A stretch of 64,000 nucleotides of DNA from Anabaena lutea FACHB-196 (GCF_014698305.1 NZ_JACJST010000007.1:1-64000), one strand, 5' to 3'; shown: positions 1 through 8,356, counted from the stretch's first letter. Numbers and translations are program-made. Notes: generated by a model not told the origin, from the sequence alone.

Positions 1-86
1 TAATTAAATTACTAAACGAAGGAGGTCTTATTATTAAATGGGAACGCAAAGTCAAAAATAAAGGTAATGCTGTTTATTCGATTTAG
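1..86 (+). CDS. Possible 3' end of a gene entering from the left edge
   Basis: An open frame enters at base 3 and runs about 27 codons to a TAG at 84-86. It ends in the residues KVKNKGNAVYSI. There is no start codon that would make it a separate small gene, so if it is coding it is the C-terminal tail of a protein mostly outside the window. I do not recognise the family. A short open stretch like this could also be chance. Confidence 0.3.
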   Translation, partial: IKLLNEGGLIIKWERKVKNKGNAVYSI

Positions 87-506
87 CTGCACAACAGCTT
101 ATAGCTCCAAGTTACCAAACCTAGAACTAAAAACCAGGAAGGATGTATATAAAAAGGTATTCCAAAAAGGTTGCCAACCCGAATTGTGCTATTCATGGCG
201 TTCACCTGTGATATGAGCATTGAGAAGTTTGTTGTTTCTCTCAATGCCCTTATCGTAACGAAATATTAAGTAAATTTAATCTTTGTAACGGTAGTGGTGT
301 CCGTCCATTAAGGTGTGGTTATGCGAATTTAGCCTCTAAAATAGAATTTTTACGGGTAAGCGTGGGTAAAAAAGTTACCCTACTTCGATATAGGTCTGCT
401 GTTTTTACAAGCAGGTACTGAAGATGCTTCAGCAAATCTAACTGCGCGTTTTTGTTTGTGAGCCTTGCGTCGCTCGCGTAGGGAGTTGTATTCTGATCAA
501 AAATCA
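87..506. other. Intergenic stretch without a recognised gene
   Basis: About 420 bases without a credible gene. The last part (about 463-486) has the TTGCGTCGCTCGCGTAGGG type of short repeat that is scattered between genes in many filamentous cyanobacteria. No RNA gene or clear promoter was seen. Confidence 0.5.
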
Positions 507-1186
507 ATGCTAGAAACAATAATTGTCTTTGTCATTATTGGGCTAATTATTACGGTAATTTTAGTTAATCCCCTGCTCATTAAAAGGAGGAGAAATCGTC
601 TCAAACAGCGTTCTTTTCCTCCTCTTTGGAATGCCATTATTGAGAATAATCTTCCTATATACAGCAGAATTCAGGAGTCAGGAGACGCTTCGCAGACCTC
701 CGGTTCAGGAGTCAGGAGTAAAAATGGTTTGGTGTCTAGGTTTCAATTTAGATTCTGTACCTCATTGATCTGCAATCTGCTGTATCTCTATCTTTCTGCT
801 GATGAAAGAAGGCGGCTTCAAGGACATATTCAAGTGTTCTTAATGTTGTCTTGCATGAATTTGCTCATCAATTAGATCAAGAGGATGGGAAAGCTGAAGG
901 TGTTCCGATTCTGCAACGCAACTCAGACTATTCAATTTGGGCTAAAGTGATGACTGAAGCATATCAGCAACTTTGTAACGATGTTCTCCAAGGTGTAAAT
1001 AATGTCATAGATAGTTATGGTGCAACGAATCCCGCAGAATTTTTTGCTGTAGCGACTGAGACTTTCTTTGAAAAACCACACCAATTGTTATCTCATCATC
1101 CGGCAGTTTATCAGCAGTTACAATCTTACTACCAATTAAATCCTGTGCAGTGGAATTATCCTTCCTCTGTCACTTTTCTTAAATAA
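507..1186 (+). pseudogene. MtfA-like zinc peptidase, broken by a repeat insertion and a deletion
   Basis: The 5' part starts at ATG 507 with an N-terminal membrane segment (MLETIIVFVIIGLIITVILV) and basic residues, as in cyanobacterial MtfA/DUF980-type peptidases. Coding is interrupted at about 658-785 by a small inverted-repeat-ended element. It resumes with LSADERRRLQGHIQVF, then jumps without the usual middle of the protein and in another frame to NVVLHEFAHQLDQEDG at about 842-890. That carries the HExxH zinc motif. The tail continues to TAA 1184-1186 and retains the EFFAVATETFFE motif. MtfA family proteins are usually about 260-280 residues. Here the core between the two conserved blocks is missing, so a working peptidase is unlikely. 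The two open pieces could be misread as two small proteins. Frame change and loss of the central block are seen in the sequence; the family assignment is by motif. Confidence 0.8.
658..785 (+). repeat. MITE-like element A, copy 1 (inside the mtfA remnant)
   Basis: A 128-bp unit bounded by the inverted termini ATACAGCAGA and TCTGCTGTAT. The interior shares long stretches with copies at 30114-30214 (opposite orientation) and 36914-37049, including TTCTGTACCTCATTGATCTG before the right end. A nested GACGCTTCGCAGACCT block lies in its left half, as in the 36.9-kb copy but not the 30.1-kb copy. No coding capacity for transposition is present, so it would depend on an enzyme encoded elsewhere. Confidence 0.75.
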
Positions 1187-1294
1187 GAAAGCGATACAGA
1201 AATTGAGGATGGAGAAGATGAGGCGGTAACAAGCACCCTGGTTTTTTAATCCTTCTGTTGTCACCTCATCAGATAAAATACCTTGCTTTCTTAT
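1183..1294. repeat. Long imperfect inverted repeat after the mtfA remnant
   Basis: Outer arms ATAAGAAAGC (1183-1192) and GCTTTCTTAT (1285-1294) are complementary. Inner arms GATGAGGCGGTAACAAG (from 1217) and TGTTGTCACCTCATC (1256-1270) are largely complementary. It overlaps the TAA of the mtfA remnant. It may be a small non-autonomous element or a large transcription-ending hairpin; no other copy was seen in the window. Confidence 0.55.
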
Positions 1295-1384
1295 GTAGAA
1301 TCTTTTAGTTTTTATAAGTAAATCTACAAAATTAATTTCCTATTTTTTAGTTCTGTTTTCGATATTTGCTCTATCCTTATTAAT

Positions 1385-2194
1385 TTACGTACAGTGATGT
1401 GTTTCTATCAAGGATAGAAATGATAGCGGTTGGCTCATATTAGCGGCAAAGCCGAGAATTCCTGGATCTCGATGTTCGTAAAGTAACTGACCTTTGGTAT
1501 CAAACAGAAAAGTGCCACCGCGCTGAGTTAAGTAGGCAGAATTCGGTACATAAGTCTGCCAATTTTTCAGAACTTCCACCATATTCCGTAGCCGGAGAGT
1601 AGCTAACTCAAAGGGACGTTGAAACCCACTCCCGCCGGCTAGTTGGAAAAACGAGCCTTGAAAAGCAGGTAGAGGAGTAGCTTGAATGATTTCATCATCT
1701 CCAATGAGTTGAGGGGCTTTGCGATAGCGAAGCGCTCCGTAGGAATCGCCCTTGTATCCCCGAAAAACTTCCGCCAGCGTTCCCGGACTGCCAATTCCTG
1801 CACACATCAATAGTAGATTTAGCCAAGCTTTCTGGGATTGAGAAAGTCCAGGGAGAGAAAAATTCAGACCAGAATAGAGATTGAGTTGGCGATGTAATTC
1901 TCCATTAGGGTCAACAAATAAATTTTCAGGCGGAAATCCTGAATATTCACAGAATCTTCTTCCAGAGGCGAGATTGCCAATTCCCACTGCACGAATAGCG
2001 AGTTTTTGAGAAGCCAACTTTTGAGCTTCGCGCTGTAACCACCACGCATATTCAAGACTATCAAAATCTCCAAGTTGTGGCCAGACTAAGATCAGGATAT
2101 GTGAGGCCGTCTCACAATTTTCTAGAAGGGATCGGATTATGCCATCACTAACACATTGATATTTGTTCTGATTAAGGATAGCGTAGGGATTCAT
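1385..2194 (-). CDS. Peroxiredoxin-like (AhpC/TSA-fold) protein
   Basis: A 269-residue protein with a thioredoxin-fold layout typical of the cyanobacterial peroxiredoxin-like/AhpC-TSA family. After an N-terminal helix comes a first beta strand (HILILVWPQLGDFDSLEYAW, residues about 32-51). Later come the motifs LFVDPNGELHRQL and, near the C terminus, GGTFLFDTKGQLLYEHRDPG, which is the usual strand with an Asp-rich turn. The position after the first strand, where true peroxiredoxins carry the peroxidatic cysteine, reads PQLGDFDS and has no cysteine. Peroxidase chemistry is therefore doubtful and the protein may bind or sense instead. It stands alone on the minus strand. Family fold is established knowledge; loss of activity is inference. 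Confidence 0.7.
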   Translation of the reverse strand: MNPYAILNQNKYQCVSDGIIRSLLENCETASHILILVWPQLGDFDSLEYAWWLQREAQKLASQKLAIRAVGIGNLASGRRFCEYSGFPPENLFVDPNGELHRQLNLYSGLNFSLPGLSQSQKAWLNLLLMCAGIGSPGTLAEVFRGYKGDSYGALRYRKAPQLIGDDEIIQATPLPAFQGSFFQLAGGSGFQRPFELATLRLRNMVEVLKNWQTYVPNSAYLTQRGGTFLFDTKGQLLYEHRDPGILGFAANMSQPLSFLSLIETHHCT

Positions 2195-2305
2195 GAGAAG
2201 ACATTAACTGCTATTTAGCTATTAAATTTTAGCCCAATTTAACGAATTCAGAATTATTTTCATGACAATTTTCTTCTAAGTCCCGCCACACTATATTGCT
2301 AAATG

Positions 2306-3061
2306 CTACAATAATCGTTCACAAACTAAAACAGTTCCCTTTTCTCCACGAGTAATCCGCATTTCTTCATCTAAATAAAGGATTTCTAAACGTCCTTTGG
2401 GAGAACGATTCATGATAAAAGCAACTTCTCCAGTTTCTGGAATCATAGTTTGCGGAGGAACTAAACCAAACATCAACCTCAAAAAACCAGACATCAAAAT
2501 ATCTTGCCAACTTCTTTTTTCAGACTTACCTTGCTCACCAAAAACCGCCTTCCATTCCTCTATTTTGGTTTCAGATTGCGGTTTTAAAATTCCTCCTGTA
2601 AATTGCACTTGCAGCACCGTATCACTCACAGGTTGACAAATTCCTTGGTTGCGAACAATCCCAGATATTTGAGGAACGGATTCATCAATAGTCGTAAATT
2701 CAACAACAATATCATGAGTTCGCAGTTCTCCATTTCCTAATGGAACTACAGGTTGAAGAACGCGGTCAATTACCACTTTTAGTTTTGTTGGTTTAAACAT
2801 ATTAAAAGCCAAACGACCCAAGGTATAGGCATATCTGCCATCTGCAAGTAGCTCACTTTGAGGAAAATTTGGCGCACTGATCAACAACCATTCACTATCC
2901 ATTAAACTACCACTGTGGGCTGGTGCTGTCGTCGGATTGAGAGATTGGAGATTTTCAATCGCAGCAATTACAGTTTTGTCCTTAGTATTACCACCACAAG
3001 CTGCTAATGCCTGACGCAAAGCTGTTTTAGCTGCTGCACATTTTCCTGTATCTACTACCAT
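2306..3061 (-). CDS. PAP/fibrillin family protein
   Basis: A 251-residue protein matching the plastid-lipid-associated protein (PAP)/fibrillin family. These are lipocalin-like proteins that associate with thylakoid membranes and lipid bodies. Supporting features are the N-terminal helix KTALRQALAACGG, the segment SGSLMDSEWLLISAPNFPQS where the family usually has a WxLLYT-like strand, and the C-terminal FIMNRSPKGRLEILYLDEEM followed by TRGEKGTVLVCERL, which is the usual D-x-x-R-I-x-R-G-x-x-G ending. There is no signal peptide or membrane span. It is divergent from the oxygenase gene that starts 135 bp away, and the shared spacer probably holds both promoters. Exact ligand unknown. Confidence 0.75.
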   Translation of the reverse strand: MVVDTGKCAAAKTALRQALAACGGNTKDKTVIAAIENLQSLNPTTAPAHSGSLMDSEWLLISAPNFPQSELLADGRYAYTLGRLAFNMFKPTKLKVVIDRVLQPVVPLGNGELRTHDIVVEFTTIDESVPQISGIVRNQGICQPVSDTVLQVQFTGGILKPQSETKIEEWKAVFGEQGKSEKRSWQDILMSGFLRLMFGLVPPQTMIPETGEVAFIMNRSPKGRLEILYLDEEMRITRGEKGTVLVCERLL

Positions 3062-3195
3062 AGTGTTAAAATGTTTTAGCTTTAACTAATGCAATTTTAG
3101 ACAATCGGCTGATTTTTGAAATCTATCTGCCAGGGCGATTAAAAAATTGTTACTTTAGTTTTGGATAGAAAATCAAAATCATTGTTGATTCCACC

Positions 3196-4629
3196 ATGTC
3201 CAACAGTATGATCCAGTTTGAGGCATCTCCTCAAGTAGTCACATCTCAACCCAGAACAACAGAAGCACTCCCCGCTGGTGGACTTGACCCAGAACACTTT
3301 GATTGGCAAGAGGTTTGGTATCCTGTCTATTATGTTCAAGATTTAGACAAATCCCAGCCTACTCGCTTCACCTTGCTAGAAAGGGATATGGTTTTGTGGT
3401 GGGATAATAAAGAGCAAATGTGGCGAGCATTTTTAGATCAATGCCCCCATCGGTTAGCACCACTATCGGAAGGAAGAATTAATCAGGACGGATTGTTAGA
3501 ATGTCCTTATCATGGTTGGGCTTTTTCAGGAACGGGAAAATGCGATCGCATTCCCCAGCAAGTTGAAGGTGGAAAAGCAGAAGTTTCTCAACGTGCCTGT
3601 GTGACTGCATTCCCGACTACAGTTCGCCAAGGAATGTTGTTTGTATATCCTGGTGCTGCGGAGAATGCAGCTAAAACCAAAGTTCCCATTGTTGACATTT
3701 TAGACGAAGACCCGGACGGCTGGATTTGCCTGAATACTTTTCGAGATATTCCCTATGATGCCTTGACGTTGATGGAAAACGTCTTAGATTCCAGTCACAT
3801 TCCTTACACCCATCACCGTACCGTCGGCAACCGAGCTAATGTATCGCCTGTGGAATTGGAGGTTGTAGAATCAGGGAAATGGGGATTTAAAGGCACTTGG
3901 GCAGCAGGCCCCCGCAAAGGAACTTTAGGACGGCAAGATACTACTTTTATTGCCCCTGGTTTAATGTGGCATGACCTGACTTCTAAACAATTTGGTAGAA
4001 CTTTAACGGTGGTTTATGCAACTCCTATCCGCAAGGGAGAATGTCGGTTATTTGCGATTTTTCCCTTTAAGTTTTCTTCCAAATTACCAGGAATATTTTT
4101 GCAATTAACTCCGCGTTGGTATTCACACATTGGACAGAATAGAGTTTTAGAAGATGACCAAATTTTCTTGCATCATCAAGAACGGTATCTGGAAGAACAT
4201 GGTGGTAGTGGCAATTTTACCAAGGCGTTTTATTTGCCAACTAAGGCAGATTTGTTTGTCTTTCAGTTGCGTTCTTGGGTGAATCAATACAGTGTTGATC
4301 CGTTTTCAGGTAAAACTCTACCACCGCCATTACCGAAGGAAGCTTTATTAGATAGATACCACTCCCATACAGAAAAATGTGCTAGTTGCCGTACTGCGCT
4401 GGCTAATTTGCAAAAGTTACGGGTGGGAGTAGCTGCGCTGACAGTGTTGGTTTGGGCGTTGCTGCCGTTGCTGATGTTTATTTATGGTCAGACGAACATT
4501 TTCACGATTAGTTTTCTGACCTTGCTTGTGATTAGTGGTGCTGGGATTTGGTTTGGTTTGGGTAGGTTAGAACGACGGTTTTACCAAGGACACTTAGTTC
4601 CACCTAGAAATCTGCCTGAGAAAAACTAG
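3196..4629 (+). CDS. Rieske oxygenase of the PaO/Tic55/PTC52 type
   Basis: A 477-residue Rieske non-heme iron oxygenase. The Rieske [2Fe-2S] ligands are C83-x-H85 (CPHRL) and C103-x2-H106 (CPYHGW). The mononuclear iron region contains ENVLDSSHIPYTHHRT (about residues 195-210), with the His pair expected for this family. A pheophorbide-a-oxygenase (PaO) C-terminal domain follows. A CxxC motif (C395, C398) sits just before two predicted membrane spans (about residues 408-450). That order (Rieske, PaO, CxxC, two spans) is the one of Tic55, PTC52 and PaO, which oxidise chlorophyll-related substrates at membranes and are thioredoxin targets. The substrate cannot be read from sequence. The upstream spacer is shared with the fibrillin gene. 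Confidence 0.8.
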   Translation: MSNSMIQFEASPQVVTSQPRTTEALPAGGLDPEHFDWQEVWYPVYYVQDLDKSQPTRFTLLERDMVLWWDNKEQMWRAFLDQCPHRLAPLSEGRINQDGLLECPYHGWAFSGTGKCDRIPQQVEGGKAEVSQRACVTAFPTTVRQGMLFVYPGAAENAAKTKVPIVDILDEDPDGWICLNTFRDIPYDALTLMENVLDSSHIPYTHHRTVGNRANVSPVELEVVESGKWGFKGTWAAGPRKGTLGRQDTTFIAPGLMWHDLTSKQFGRTLTVVYATPIRKGECRLFAIFPFKFSSKLPGIFLQLTPRWYSHIGQNRVLEDDQIFLHHQERYLEEHGGSGNFTKAFYLPTKADLFVFQLRSWVNQYSVDPFSGKTLPPPLPKEALLDRYHSHTEKCASCRTALANLQKLRVGVAALTVLVWALLPLLMFIYGQTNIFTISFLTLLVISGAGIWFGLGRLERRFYQGHLVPPRNLPEKN

Positions 4630-4827
4630 AAAATTCTCAGTAGTGCTTAATTTGACATAAAGTACTTGTACAAGTTCATATAACCGGGTAAATTTCCGCA
4701 ATGCCTCCCCGCTACTTAAAGGCACATCTTGAGTTTTCTGAAATATGAAACCAACAGATAAATCCACCTGGAAAGCCAAAATCCACCCACACATAAAAGT
4801 GTAAGTGGACTGGTTCATTCTTGAAAA

Positions 4828-5215
4828 TGGAGCTTATGGGAGTTGAACCCATGTCCAAATTGGGTATTAACCCACCGCTCGTTCACAGGTTTAGCCTTTC
4901 TGACCCTCAAGGCGGGAATCGTTCATTATCCCGAACGTAGGATGCTCTGATTTAATCTTAGCCAGCAAGCCAACCAGAGAACGCTTACTGAAGCATCCGT
5001 TGGGGTTAGGTCTTTAATCCTTAACGGAGTCAAATTAAAGACGCTCGAACCTGTAAGAGGTGTTTTAGGCTGCTACTAGAGCTTCCCGACGAGCAAATTT
5101 TACGATATTGTTCGCATTTACTTTTTTTTCGAGTCTTTGATTTCCGAGAGGTGACTCGCTCTCGACCTGAATCACAGAGAAGCTTTCGCCAACCTGTCGA
5201 AACCGTTAAAGCCCC
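4828..5215 (-). ncRNA. ssrA: tmRNA (transfer-messenger RNA)
   Basis: One-piece tmRNA of about 388 nt on the minus strand. The 5' end reads GGGGCTTTAACGGTTTCGAC and the 3' end is a T arm (GGTTCAA) plus acceptor stem ending AAGCTCCA, so CCA is encoded. The 5' and 3' ends pair as an Ala-tRNA-like acceptor. The resume/tag reading frame lies at 5065-5115 and encodes ANNIVKFARREALVAA followed by TAA, the expected cyanobacterial proteolysis tag type. It rescues stalled ribosomes together with SmpB, which is not in the window. A promoter-like sequence precedes it at 5233-5262. Confidence 0.97.
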
Positions 5216-5232
5216 ATGTGCTTCACACTTTT

Positions 5233-5262
5233 ATTATAGTACGCAATTTTGCAAGTTGACAA
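5233..5262 (-). promoter_or_regulatory. Sigma-70-type promoter of ssrA
   Basis: Read on the minus strand, a -35 element TTGTCA (5257-5262) and a perfect -10 TATAAT (5233-5238) are separated by 18 bases. The -10 ends 17 bases upstream of the mature tmRNA 5' end, compatible with a short 5' leader removed by RNase P. Confidence 0.6.
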
Positions 5263-5501
5263 TAAATTCAAGGTAGAAGGAAATCTTTTATAGCTGATTG
5301 CGATCGGATCGCTCTGCTGTCCTTGGATATCGCTCATTGTTCTGTGAAGCGTGTACGGTTTTCTCTACTTTTAAAGTAATACACTTACACTTAAGTAATC
5401 GCTAAAATTTGAGATGACAGAAGATTTAGCCTTAAATTTTACGATATTCGGCTAAATTGTAGGTTCAAGATTTCATTTCAACAATAATTAACAGTCAAGA
5501 T

Positions 5502-5738
5502 ATGCTTCACTCTCCTTCAGATTCTACTTCTGAATCACAAACATTTAAAGTCCTATCAATAGATGGAGGGGGGATTAAAGGGTTGTATTCCGCTAGGATT
5601 CTAGAACATTTTGAGGATAGGTTTAATTGTCACATTGCTGATTATTTTGATTTGATTTGTGGCACTTCAACAGGAGGTTTGATTGCAATGTTGGAACAGA
5701 AGCAATCAGAAAAAATCAAATCCGAGGACAAATTATAA
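5502..5738 (+). pseudogene. Patatin-like phospholipase, 5' fragment
   Basis: The first 60 or so residues are a clear patatin N terminus: [20 protein letters not shown] supplies the oxyanion-hole DGGGxKG, and [12 protein letters not shown] supplies the GxSxG nucleophile elbow (GTSTG). Family members are about 300 residues or more. Here similarity stops just after the elbow and the frame ends 18 codons later, so the catalytic Asp of the Ser-Asp dyad is gone. Unrelated sequence follows, with an open stretch to about 5871 in another frame. Patatins of this kind occur alone and as CBASS effectors. No cyclase gene is next to it, so a defence role is only a possibility for the ancestor. Confidence 0.75.
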
Positions 5739-5928
5739 ATGATAGTGGAAATCATGAAAGAATCGAATCAAGTGATTTTCATGGAGAGCATTTTGTGGAA
5801 TGCTATATTATTAAAAATAATATTTGTGTGGCATGGCATAAAATTGATGTGCCAATTAAACTTTCAGAATAGGGTTGGTGTTGAAACACAGATACAGTGC
5901 TATAAAAATTAGTAATTGATAATTGTCT

Positions 5929-5986
5929 AGCGAATTAGATATTTATGAATAGCTATATCAATTAATTAATGATTTGACTTAAAGCT
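5929..5986 (+). pseudogene. Decayed copy of the 3' end of the gene at 6377-6754
   Basis: The bases AGCGAATTAGATATTTATGA at 5929-5948 repeat those at 6668-6687 exactly. After a small insertion that creates a TAG, the similarity continues to CTTAAAGCT (ends 5986 and 6721). The tract is non-coding here and marks an old duplication or deletion in this accessory cluster. Confidence 0.7.
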
Positions 5987-6035
5987 GGGGCTTACAACTA
6001 TAATATTATTCTATCCTAATAGTAGAGGTAAAAAC

Positions 6036-6290
6036 ATGACCATTGAACAAGCAGTTTTAGAAAACTTCCGAGAATTACCAGCAGATAAACAACAGGAAGT
6101 TTTAGATTTTATTCAATTTCTTAAACATAAATTACCACCAAAAAAATCAACGTTTAATCCTGACGGTGAAAATTTCTGGGAAATGACCTTGCGCTTTCGG
6201 GAACGTATGGAAAGAGAAGGTATAGAATTTACAGATGAGGATTTTGCAAATCTTAGAGATTGTAGTCTAGGACGGGAGGTAGAACTGTGA
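6036..6290 (+). CDS. DUF2281-type antitoxin-like protein
   Basis: An 84-residue protein beginning MTIEQAVLENFRELPADKQQ, followed by EVLDFIQFLKHKL, the pattern of DUF2281/VapB-like cyanobacterial antitoxins with an N-terminal helical segment and a variable acidic C-terminal part that would wrap the toxin. The start at 6036 follows an AGAGGTAAAAAC ribosome site. Its TGA overlaps the GTG of a truncated PIN-type toxin remnant (6287-6352), the standard VapBC arrangement. The toxin is destroyed, so this antitoxin is probably an orphan or a source of cross-immunity. Confidence 0.7.
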   Translation: MTIEQAVLENFRELPADKQQEVLDFIQFLKHKLPPKKSTFNPDGENFWEMTLRFRERMEREGIEFTDEDFANLRDCSLGREVEL

Positions 6291-6352
6291 GTTTTAGTTT
6301 TATTTTAGACACTAATATTTATTATTTCGGAAATTTTCACGCTACCCTATAA
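6287..6352 (+). pseudogene. VapC/PIN toxin, N-terminal remnant
   Basis: A GTG start overlaps the TGA of the antitoxin gene and opens a 21-codon frame beginning MSFSFILDTNIYYFG, then TAA. The LDTNI block is the first conserved strand and catalytic Asp of PIN nucleases. Everything after it, including the other acidic residues, is missing, and the next gene starts 25 bp later. A deletion inside the toxin gene is the simplest reading. Confidence 0.6.
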
Positions 6353-6376
6353 ATAAACATACCATCCCTAACCAAA

Positions 6377-6754
6377 ATGGCACAATTAACAATTCAAGTA
6401 CCGGACGAACTAGCAAACCGCTTACAACCCATATTACATCGTCTTCCAGAACTGCTTTCACAACTCCTAGAAACACATACACCAAAAACATTAACCTTAA
6501 GTAATTCTAGCGATACTCCTAACATTTATACTGAGTTTTTAGATTTTTTAATTAAACAACCAACACCCGAACAAATAGCTAAATTTAAAGTTTCAACCCA
6601 ATCACAAACACGGTTAGAATACTTGTTAGAAAGAAACCGTATGGGTACAATCTCCGAAGCAGAAAATAGCGAATTAGATATTTATGAACAATTAGATCAA
6701 TTAATGATTTTACTTAAAGCTAGAGCGTACAGCGTAATTAAAAATGACAAATAA
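6377..6754 (+). CDS. Conserved cyanobacterial protein upstream of an HNH gene
   Basis: A 125-residue soluble protein. The first 30 residues ([20 protein letters not shown]) resemble a ribbon-helix-helix style segment. The rest is helical and polar ([20 protein letters not shown], then [20 protein letters not shown]). The gene overlaps the HNH reading frame by 11 bp, so the two were probably translated together. That arrangement suggests a partner or regulator of the endonuclease. I do not recognise a named family with certainty. A degraded copy of its 3' end lies at 5929-5986. Confidence 0.65.
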   Translation: MAQLTIQVPDELANRLQPILHRLPELLSQLLETHTPKTLTLSNSSDTPNIYTEFLDFLIKQPTPEQIAKFKVSTQSQTRLEYLLERNRMGTISEAENSELDIYEQLDQLMILLKARAYSVIKNDK

Positions 6755-7162
6755 TGCCATTTCTTTTAGTCTACGTCAATTAGTCATTGAACGCGCTCAA
6801 GGACGTTGTGAATATTGTTTAATTCATCAAGACTTTTCTATTTACACCCACGAAATTGATCATATTATTTTATTGCTGTTAAACATGGAGGTAAAACTTT
6901 ATCAGAAAATTTGGCTTTATCTTGTTTACCTTGTAATCGTCATAAAGGATCAGATTTTGCTACTCTTGATCCCAATAATGGGGAAATTATTCGCTTATTT
7001 AATCCCCGATTACAACTTTGGGATGAACACTTTACTTTAAAAAATGCCGAAATTATTGGTATTACTGATATTGGTCAAGCTACATCACGTTTATTGATGT
7101 TTAATACTTCAAGCAGAATGCGATCGCGTCAATCATTAATTGATCAAAATTTGTACCCTTAA
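6744..7162 (+). pseudogene. HNH endonuclease, frameshifted
   Basis: Two frames together make one HNH protein of about 138 residues. Frame one gives [20 protein letters not shown] and then DHII. Frame two gives [20 protein letters not shown] and then [14 protein letters not shown]. The CxxC pair, the DHI histidine and the CxxCNxHKG block are all preserved. The frame changes at about 6868-6880, where a T-rich ATTATTTTATTG run has a few extra bases compared with a continuous reading. Unless the read is wrong, translation from 6744 yields a 98-residue protein lacking the second zinc/HNH half. Similar HNH genes in cyanobacteria usually follow a gene like the one upstream. Confidence 0.75.
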
Positions 7163-7195
7163 CTAATTTTTTTATGATAATATTGGCATTAAAAT

Positions 7196-7292
7196 TAGAG
7201 AGAGATTCCTACGGAGCGCTATCTCTATTCCTTCGGAACGCTATGCGAACGAGACGCTACCGCGTAGCTTGCTTCCCGTAGGGTACGCTATC
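7196..7292. repeat. Palindrome-rich intergenic repeat
   Basis: A G+C-rich island in A+T-rich DNA, made of short palindromic pieces such as CCTACGGAGCGCTATC, GAACGCTATGCGAACG and GACGCTACCGCGTAGC. Related pieces occur at about 1730, 21905-21995, 35627 and 54640. It is typical of dispersed interspersed repeats in Nostocales; no gene is present. Confidence 0.55.
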
Positions 7293-7395
7293 ACTTTATT
7301 AATAGTAATAGAGTATAAATGGAAATTCAATAATTATTAATAATTGATGATTGGCGATGGTTGATTTTACCAATTACCAATCACCTATTACCAAA

Positions 7396-8343
7396 TTAAG
7401 TTAGCGCTTCTGCACCACCCACAACTTCTAGGAGTTCTTGGGTAATTGCAGCTTGACGGGCTTTGTTGTAAACCAATGAAAGGGTCTTAATCAATTCACC
7501 GGCGTTGTCACTGGCGTTACTCATAGCTGTCATCCGCGCTGCTAGTTCACTAGCTGCTGACTCTTGGAGCGATCGCAATAACTGATTACTCAGATACAAT
7601 GGCAACAGAGAATCAAGAATTTGTACAGGGTCTTGCTCGAAAATCATATCACGAGGCAAGGCGCGGACTTGGCTGACCACTTTCTCTCGTTCTACTTGGA
7701 ATTGACCACCACGGCTAGTTAAGCGGAAGATTTCGTCATCTGCTGCTTCTAAACCTTGGGTATCAAGGGGTAGCAAAGTTTGTACCACAGGACGAGAGCT
7801 AACCAAAGAAACAAATTTGGTATAAACTAGCTCAATTCTGTCTACTTTTTCCGAGAGAAACAAGGAAAGTAGTTCGTCAGCAATATTAGTAGCTTCTGCT
7901 GCGGTGGGAATTTGTTCTAAACCGCTGTAGTTAGCATCAATAGGCTGATTGCGTCGTTGAAAGTACTGAGTAGCTTTGCGTCCGACAGTTACAAATGTGT
8001 AGTCTATACCTTCGGCTTTAAGTTCCTTAGCGCGATTTTCTGCACGGCGAATGACGTTACTATTGTAACCACCGCACAGACCCCGGTCGCCGGAAATTAC
8101 TAACAAACCTACTGATTTAACTTCGCGTTTTTTCAGTAGTGGTAAGTCTACGTCTTCAAACCGCAGACGGGTTTGTAAACCATACAACACTTGTGCCAAC
8201 CGATCTGCAAAGGGACGGGTGGCAATTACCTGTTCTTGGGCGCGACGTACCCGTGCCGCAGCCACTAGCCGCATGGCTTCTGTGATTTTTTTGGTGTTTT
8301 TGACCGACTGAATGCGATCGCGTATTGCTTTGAGATTGGCCAT
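7396..8343 (-). CDS. atpG: ATP synthase gamma subunit
   Basis: A 315-residue F1 gamma subunit (called atpC in some cyanobacterial literature). It is the central rotor shaft that couples proton flow to catalysis. The N-terminal helix reads [20 protein letters not shown] and the C-terminal helix [20 protein letters not shown], the two halves of the coiled coil. [13 protein letters not shown] is the family signature. An extra segment around residues 195-230 ([20 protein letters not shown]) corresponds to the photosynthetic-type insertion found in cyanobacterial and plastid gamma. It is the last gene of the minus-strand operon. Genes for beta and epsilon are not in the window, as is usual in cyanobacteria. 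Confidence 0.97.
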   Translation of the reverse strand: MANLKAIRDRIQSVKNTKKITEAMRLVAAARVRRAQEQVIATRPFADRLAQVLYGLQTRLRFEDVDLPLLKKREVKSVGLLVISGDRGLCGGYNSNVIRRAENRAKELKAEGIDYTFVTVGRKATQYFQRRNQPIDANYSGLEQIPTAAEATNIADELLSLFLSEKVDRIELVYTKFVSLVSSRPVVQTLLPLDTQGLEAADDEIFRLTSRGGQFQVEREKVVSQVRALPRDMIFEQDPVQILDSLLPLYLSNQLLRSLQESAASELAARMTAMSNASDNAGELIKTLSLVYNKARQAAITQELLEVVGGAEALT

Positions 8344-8356
8344 AATTTATAGTCCT

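Noticed and set aside
4594-4818. Minus-strand 74-residue frame between the oxygenase gene and ssrA
   Set aside because: It overlaps the end of the oxygenase gene, has no recognisable domain and no ribosome site.
5657-5871. A 71-residue protein overlapping the patatin fragment
   Set aside because: Its first third is the patatin DNA read in another frame; only the part after about 5700 could derive from another gene, and that part has no start.
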